DNA of 64,000 nt from Phycisphaerales bacterium (GTDB lineage Bacteria; Planctomycetota; Phycisphaerae; Phycisphaerales; UBA1924). The notes below the pieces were generated by a model, which saw only the letters and a program-made list of their open reading frames with translations, did not search any database and was not told the DNA's origin. The DNA lies in contig JAEPOJ010000015.1 in assembly GCA_017642965.1 (NCBI GenBank), forward strand, positions 16,621 through 80,620, given 5' to 3'. This document shows, in pieces, positions 60,765-64,000 of this stretch. The position numbers were made by a program, and so were the translations under genes. Each line of letters starts with the position of its first letter. Position 1 is the first letter of the stretch.

Positions 60765-61988
60765 TCAGCCCGGTTCCTCGGAAACAGAACGGGCCATCTT
60801 CACCGCCGCGTCCCGATCCTGAACCCGCCCCTCGAGCTGCGCGTCGTACACCCGATCAAGCACTTCCCTGAACAGGGGACCCGGCTCGACACCCATCGAG
60901 ATCAGATCGCCACCATCAATCAGCGGCGGCGGGCACGCGCCCTCCTCCGAGTCATACCACGCGTTCATCTCCGACGCGATCGCATTCGCCGCGTCCGACC
61001 CCCGCGCAGAGCACCACGCCGCGTACAACAACAACGCGTCCGGCGCATGCTCACGACCACTCAGCCGGCGCTTCTCCGCGACACCCATCCGCTCCCAATC
61101 GGCGTGCATGCGCGTCACCATCCCAAGAATCGCACCGAGCGCATCTCGATCCGCGTTCGAAAGATCCAGCCGCACACGATACCGCGCACAGATATTCGTC
61201 GGGTCCGCATCGATCCCATGCCCACGGCACAACGCCAAAGCACCCAGCGCCAGCCCATACGTCACACGCTGCCCCAGACGCTCCATCACCGCAGACTCGA
61301 ACGAAACCTCATCCCCGAAGATCGCATCGTCGAGCCCGAGCTCATCGATAATGACGCACGCCCGCGCCCGCGATGGGTGCAGAAGCATCCGCCGCATCTC
61401 CTCGCCGATCCGCTCGATCGACACCCCACGCAGCTCAATCGCGTGCCGCCGGATCGCCTCGCGCGTCCCCTCCTCAATGCTCAGCCCATACCGCGCCGCA
61501 AACCGTACCGCCCGCAAGGCCCGCAGGTGGTCCTCCTGCAACCGCTGGTCCGGGTCACCGACCGCCCGCAGCACCCGCGCGGTCACGTCCCGCTGCCCAT
61601 CGACAAAGTCGATGACCCGGTCCTCCTCAGGATCGAGAAACAGGGCATTGATCGTGAAGTCCCGCCTCTGCGCGTCCATCTCGGGCGTGGAATACTCGAT
61701 GTCATCGGGCCGCCGGGCATCGCTGTAGGCACCGTCGCTGCGGAACGTCGCAACCTCGATCGTCGCACCAAAGTCACGCACCAGCACCACACCAAAGGCC
61801 GCGCCCACCGACGCGGTCTTGCGAAAATACGTCAGAATCTGCTCCGGACGCGCATCCGTCGCCACATCAAAGTCCTTGGGCTCAAACCCAAGCAGCATAT
61901 CGCGCACGCAACCGCCCGCGAGATACGCGACATGATCGCGACCACGCAACTCCCGGATGACCCGAACCGCCGCGTCACGCTCGCTCAC
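60765..61988 (-). CDS. CCA-adding tRNA nucleotidyltransferase
   Basis: The 407-residue class II nucleotidyltransferase has YLAGGCVRDMLLG (24-33), metal-binding DFD (39-41), ATFRSDGAYSDARRP, RRDFTINAL and the RNA-binding DPDQRLQEDHLRALRAVRFAARYG motif. It could be a CCA-adding enzyme, an A-adding enzyme or poly(A) polymerase I; the length and EDxLR motif favour the tRNA enzymes. It overlaps gpsA by 4 bp. Confidence 0.9.
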   Translation of the reverse strand: MSERDAAVRVIRELRGRDHVAYLAGGCVRDMLLGFEPKDFDVATDARPEQILTYFRKTASVGAAFGVVLVRDFGATIEVATFRSDGAYSDARRPDDIEYSTPEMDAQRRDFTINALFLDPEEDRVIDFVDGQRDVTARVLRAVGDPDQRLQEDHLRALRAVRFAARYGLSIEEGTREAIRRHAIELRGVSIERIGEEMRRMLLHPSRARACVIIDELGLDDAIFGDEVSFESAVMERLGQRVTYGLALGALALCRGHGIDADPTNICARYRVRLDLSNADRDALGAILGMVTRMHADWERMGVAEKRRLSGREHAPDALLLYAAWCSARGSDAANAIASEMNAWYDSEEGACPPPLIDGGDLISMGVEPGPLFREVLDRVYDAQLEGRVQDRDAAVKMARSVSEEPG

Positions 61989-63061
61989 CCGATCTGCTCC
62001 TCTCGAAGCTCCCGGCTCATCAGCATCCCGATCGCGTCCACCGGGTCCAGGTGCTCAAACAGCACCGCGTGCACCGCGTCCGTGATCGGCATAGCCACAC
62101 GGTACTTCTTCGCCAGATCCACCACGGACTCCGTCGTGGCCACGCCCTCAACAACGCACATCGCCTCACGCAAGTACGCGTCGAGCTTCACGCCCTTCCC
62201 GAGCGCCTCACCGCAGGAGCGGTTCCGCCCCTCCGGGCTGAAACACGTCGTCGCCAGGTCGCCCACCCCCGCGATCCCGAAGAACGTCTGCGTCTGCGCG
62301 CCCATCGCCGCGCCGAGCCGGCAGATCTCCGCGTTCCCACGCGCAAGCAGGGCACTCTTCGCGTTGATCCCAGCCCCGAGACCATCGATGATCCCCGCCG
62401 CGATCGCGATCACGTTCTTGGTCGCGCCGGCCAACTCCACACCCAGCAAGTCCGGGTTGGTATAGATCCGAAGCCAGCTCGTCGAGAACATCACCTGGAT
62501 CTCCTCGGCAAAGCCCGGATGGTCCGAAGCAGCCGCCATCGTCGCGGGCTTGCACTGCGCCAGCTCGCTCGCGATCGCCGGGCCGGACATACACCCCAGC
62601 GCACGCGGCTTGCCATCAGGGTCATCCCCCAGCACATCCGCGATGATCTGCGTCGGACGCATCAGCGTCCCATTCTCGATCCCCTTGGCCACGCTGATCA
62701 CCCGCGCGCTCGCGGGAACGTGCTCACGGATCCGCTCCCAGGCCCCACGAATAAACTGCACCGGGATCGCGCACACGATCACGTCCGCCTCCGCAAAGGC
62801 ATCCCGGTCCTTGATCGCCACCCGCACAGAATCCGGCAGCGTGTAGCCGGGCAGCCGCTCACTCTTGCGCGTCTGCGAGAGGGCCCCGTTCTCATCCTCA
62901 TCATGACCCCACATGGTCACACGGGCCCGCGCCTCCTCGCCCGCCCCCTGCGGGTCAGGAATCGTCAGGGCAGCGGCGCAGACCAGCCCCATCTGCCCGA
63001 TCCCCATGATCGTCACCCGCGGGGGATCCCTGTCATCCTTGCGCATTTCCGCTGCTGCCAT
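61985..63061 (-). CDS. gpsA: Glycerol-3-phosphate dehydrogenase [NAD(P)+]
   Basis: GpsA makes sn-glycerol 3-phosphate for phospholipids. ATG 63061 has GGAG 8 nt upstream; the frame to 63157 is not family-like. The 358-residue protein has the nucleotide motif GIGQMG (20-25), VIVCAIPVQFIR, the ISVAKGIENGTL segment, GPAIASELA, the catalytic lysine in VELAGATKNVIAIAAG and GVGDLATTCFSPEGRNR. Translationally coupled to the CCA enzyme. Confidence 0.94.
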   Translation of the reverse strand: MAAAEMRKDDRDPPRVTIMGIGQMGLVCAAALTIPDPQGAGEEARARVTMWGHDEDENGALSQTRKSERLPGYTLPDSVRVAIKDRDAFAEADVIVCAIPVQFIRGAWERIREHVPASARVISVAKGIENGTLMRPTQIIADVLGDDPDGKPRALGCMSGPAIASELAQCKPATMAAASDHPGFAEEIQVMFSTSWLRIYTNPDLLGVELAGATKNVIAIAAGIIDGLGAGINAKSALLARGNAEICRLGAAMGAQTQTFFGIAGVGDLATTCFSPEGRNRSCGEALGKGVKLDAYLREAMCVVEGVATTESVVDLAKKYRVAMPITDAVHAVLFEHLDPVDAIGMLMSRELREEQIG

Positions 63062-63280
63062 GCCGATGCTCCATCTGGTGGGATGCCGAGCCGAATTCAA
63101 CCCGAACCCCCGGCTCGGATCGTGCGTACAACCCGGCAAGCACCCCCGAACCGCCACCAGACACTATATACGGTCTCTGGCCACACCGGACGCATACCGC
63201 CTCCAAGCCCCCTACACTTCTCCTCACGCCGGGAAACGCAACGAAGCAGGCACTGTTCAGACGAGCAAGGGACACGTTCC

Positions 63281-64000
63281 ATGAGCGAAATCGCGACCCA
63301 CACCCACACCCAGCCAGAAGAACCACTCCACGATCACAAGCACGATCATGACCACGGTCACGGCGGCCTCGATTGCTGCTCACACCACTCCATGAGCAAC
63401 GACCGCTGGATCATCCTCTACCTCGTCGGCGGCATCCTCGCCGTCGTCTCCTGGATCGCCCACCTCCTCAACGCGACCAACGAGCTCGTGGCAACCCTCC
63501 CGGCGGTCCTCGCCGCCCTCCTGCTCGGCTCCAAGCTCTTCTACGCCGCGGGCATGGAAGTCCTCAACCGCCGCGTCTCCTCATCCTCGCTCGCCGCCCT
63601 CGCGATCCTCGCGTCCATGGCCGTAGAAAAGTACGGCACCGCCGCCTTCCTCGCCTTCATCCTCCTCGTCGCCGACCTCATCGTCTCCCGCACCGCCGAC
63701 GGCGCCAAGCGGGCCATCGAGCAGCTCGTCTCCCTCACACCCGACATCGCACGCGTCGTCATCGACGGCGTAGAAAAGATCATCCCCGTCGGGCAGGTCA
63801 CGGTCGGCCAAACCGTCCGCATCCGCCCCGGCGAGAACCTCCCGGTCGACGGCCGCGTCACCACCGGCGAATCAACCATCAACCAGGCCTCCCTCACCGG
63901 TGAGGCCATGCCCGTCGAGGTCCAGCGCGGCTCTGACGTCTACGCCGGTACCTCCAACCTCACCGGTGCCATCGACATCGAGGTCACCCAGGTCGGCGAA
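63281..64000 (+). CDS. Heavy-metal P-type ATPase, 5' part
   Basis: ATG 63281 (AAGGGA upstream) opens a frame that continues past the window end; 240 residues are visible. A His/Asp-rich N-terminus (residues 7-36, including HDHKHDHDHGH and DCCSHH) replaces the usual CxxC metal domain. Two pairs of membrane segments (about 43-60, 72-90, 103-135) and the start of the actuator domain follow, with TGES (195-198) and NQASLTGEAMPVE. This is the P1B ATPase arrangement, probably Zn/Cd/Co export. The phosphorylation (DKTGT) and ATP-binding parts lie outside the window. Confidence 0.9.
   Translation, partial: MSEIATHTHTQPEEPLHDHKHDHDHGHGGLDCCSHHSMSNDRWIILYLVGGILAVVSWIAHLLNATNELVATLPAVLAALLLGSKLFYAAGMEVLNRRVSSSSLAALAILASMAVEKYGTAAFLAFILLVADLIVSRTADGAKRAIEQLVSLTPDIARVVIDGVEKIIPVGQVTVGQTVRIRPGENLPVDGRVTTGESTINQASLTGEAMPVEVQRGSDVYAGTSNLTGAIDIEVTQVGE

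Noticed and set aside
1..64000. CRISPR array, prophage, transposase, tRNA or rRNA
   Set aside because: Looked for spaced direct repeats, integrase/transposase motifs and tRNA T-loop signatures in the gaps; none were convincing.

Overview
The window is a high-GC chromosomal segment from a planctomycete, most likely of the Phycisphaerae/Phycisphaerales lineage. This is inferred from the sequence alone. Several secreted proteins end in the short PEP-CTERM-like tail of that group (a Pro-rich turn, a hydrophobic stretch, then R/K-rich residues such as TRRRR). Two secreted proteins end in the paired DLNGDG...FDVS...GCP dockerin-like repeat. There is also a ~52-residue 'small basic protein' of a family known from the Planctomycetes/Verrucomicrobia/Chlamydiae group. 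No rRNA, tRNA, CRISPR array, insertion sequence, integrase or phage gene was recognised; the segment reads as core chromosome on both strands.

Layout. 1-6.7 kb: a truncated zinc-ribbon membrane protein, a secreted GH13 glucan enzyme, a KamA-family radical SAM protein, a PolX-type DNA polymerase with a PHP domain and an HTH regulator. 6.9-10.4 kb: recG overlapping a DUF971 gene, divergent from pyrF. 10.4-12.2 kb: a tandem pair of PEP-CTERM paralogues. 12.2-16.2 kb: a lone nuoI, a SPOR-like membrane protein, the small basic protein, a class I aminotransferase and a barrel-like outer-membrane candidate. 16.2-23.5 kb: two alpha/beta hydrolases, a LOG-family protein, a class IV aminotransferase, an ankyrin protein and a sulfotransferase/DUF3592/MFS cluster. 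23.5-27.7 kb: thrS behind an apparent threonine leader-peptide attenuator, then arsM-arsR divergent from padR. 27.7-32.2 kb: a HAAS/secretin-like membrane protein, nrdR, and a five-gene overlapping chain beginning with CoA-transferase subunit A. 32.3-38.6 kb: a HAF-repeat/dockerin-like secreted protein, an unknown protein, feoA-feoB plus a small Feo-associated membrane protein, and two tandem rhodanese-like genes sharing an 11-bp-phased direct repeat. 38.7-44.1 kb: CoA-transferase subunit B with two membrane proteins, a DUF642 PEP-CTERM protein and an M19 dipeptidase. 44.2-51.3 kb: an M48 lipoprotein, menG/ubiE, a degenerate B12-binding-domain protein, an ECF sigma/anti-sigma pair with a secreted protein, and an M28 lipoprotein. 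51.4-64 kb: an FG-GAP secreted protein, typA, two more PEP-CTERM proteins, a fatty-acid desaturase, thyA, an M3 peptidase, a CCA-adding enzyme, gpsA and the start of a metal P-type ATPase.

How the genes work together: most are housekeeping (RecG, PolX, PyrF, ThyA, NrdR for DNA and nucleotides; ThrS, TypA, CCA enzyme for translation; GpsA, desaturase, MenG for membrane and quinone). Metal handling recurs: arsenic methylation, ferrous iron uptake behind a Fur-box-like site, and the His-rich P-type ATPase. The strongest regulatory find is upstream of thrS. A 16-codon ORF with nine threonine codons is followed by a perfect 9-bp terminator hairpin, and an intervening segment can form an alternative antiterminator. 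This is the architecture of transcription attenuation sensing threonyl-tRNA charging, with no T-box motifs seen. Other points worth a second look are the degenerate B12 domain, the Lys-to-His change in the class IV aminotransferase, the Ser-for-Cys rhodanese, and two families of dispersed palindromic repeats.
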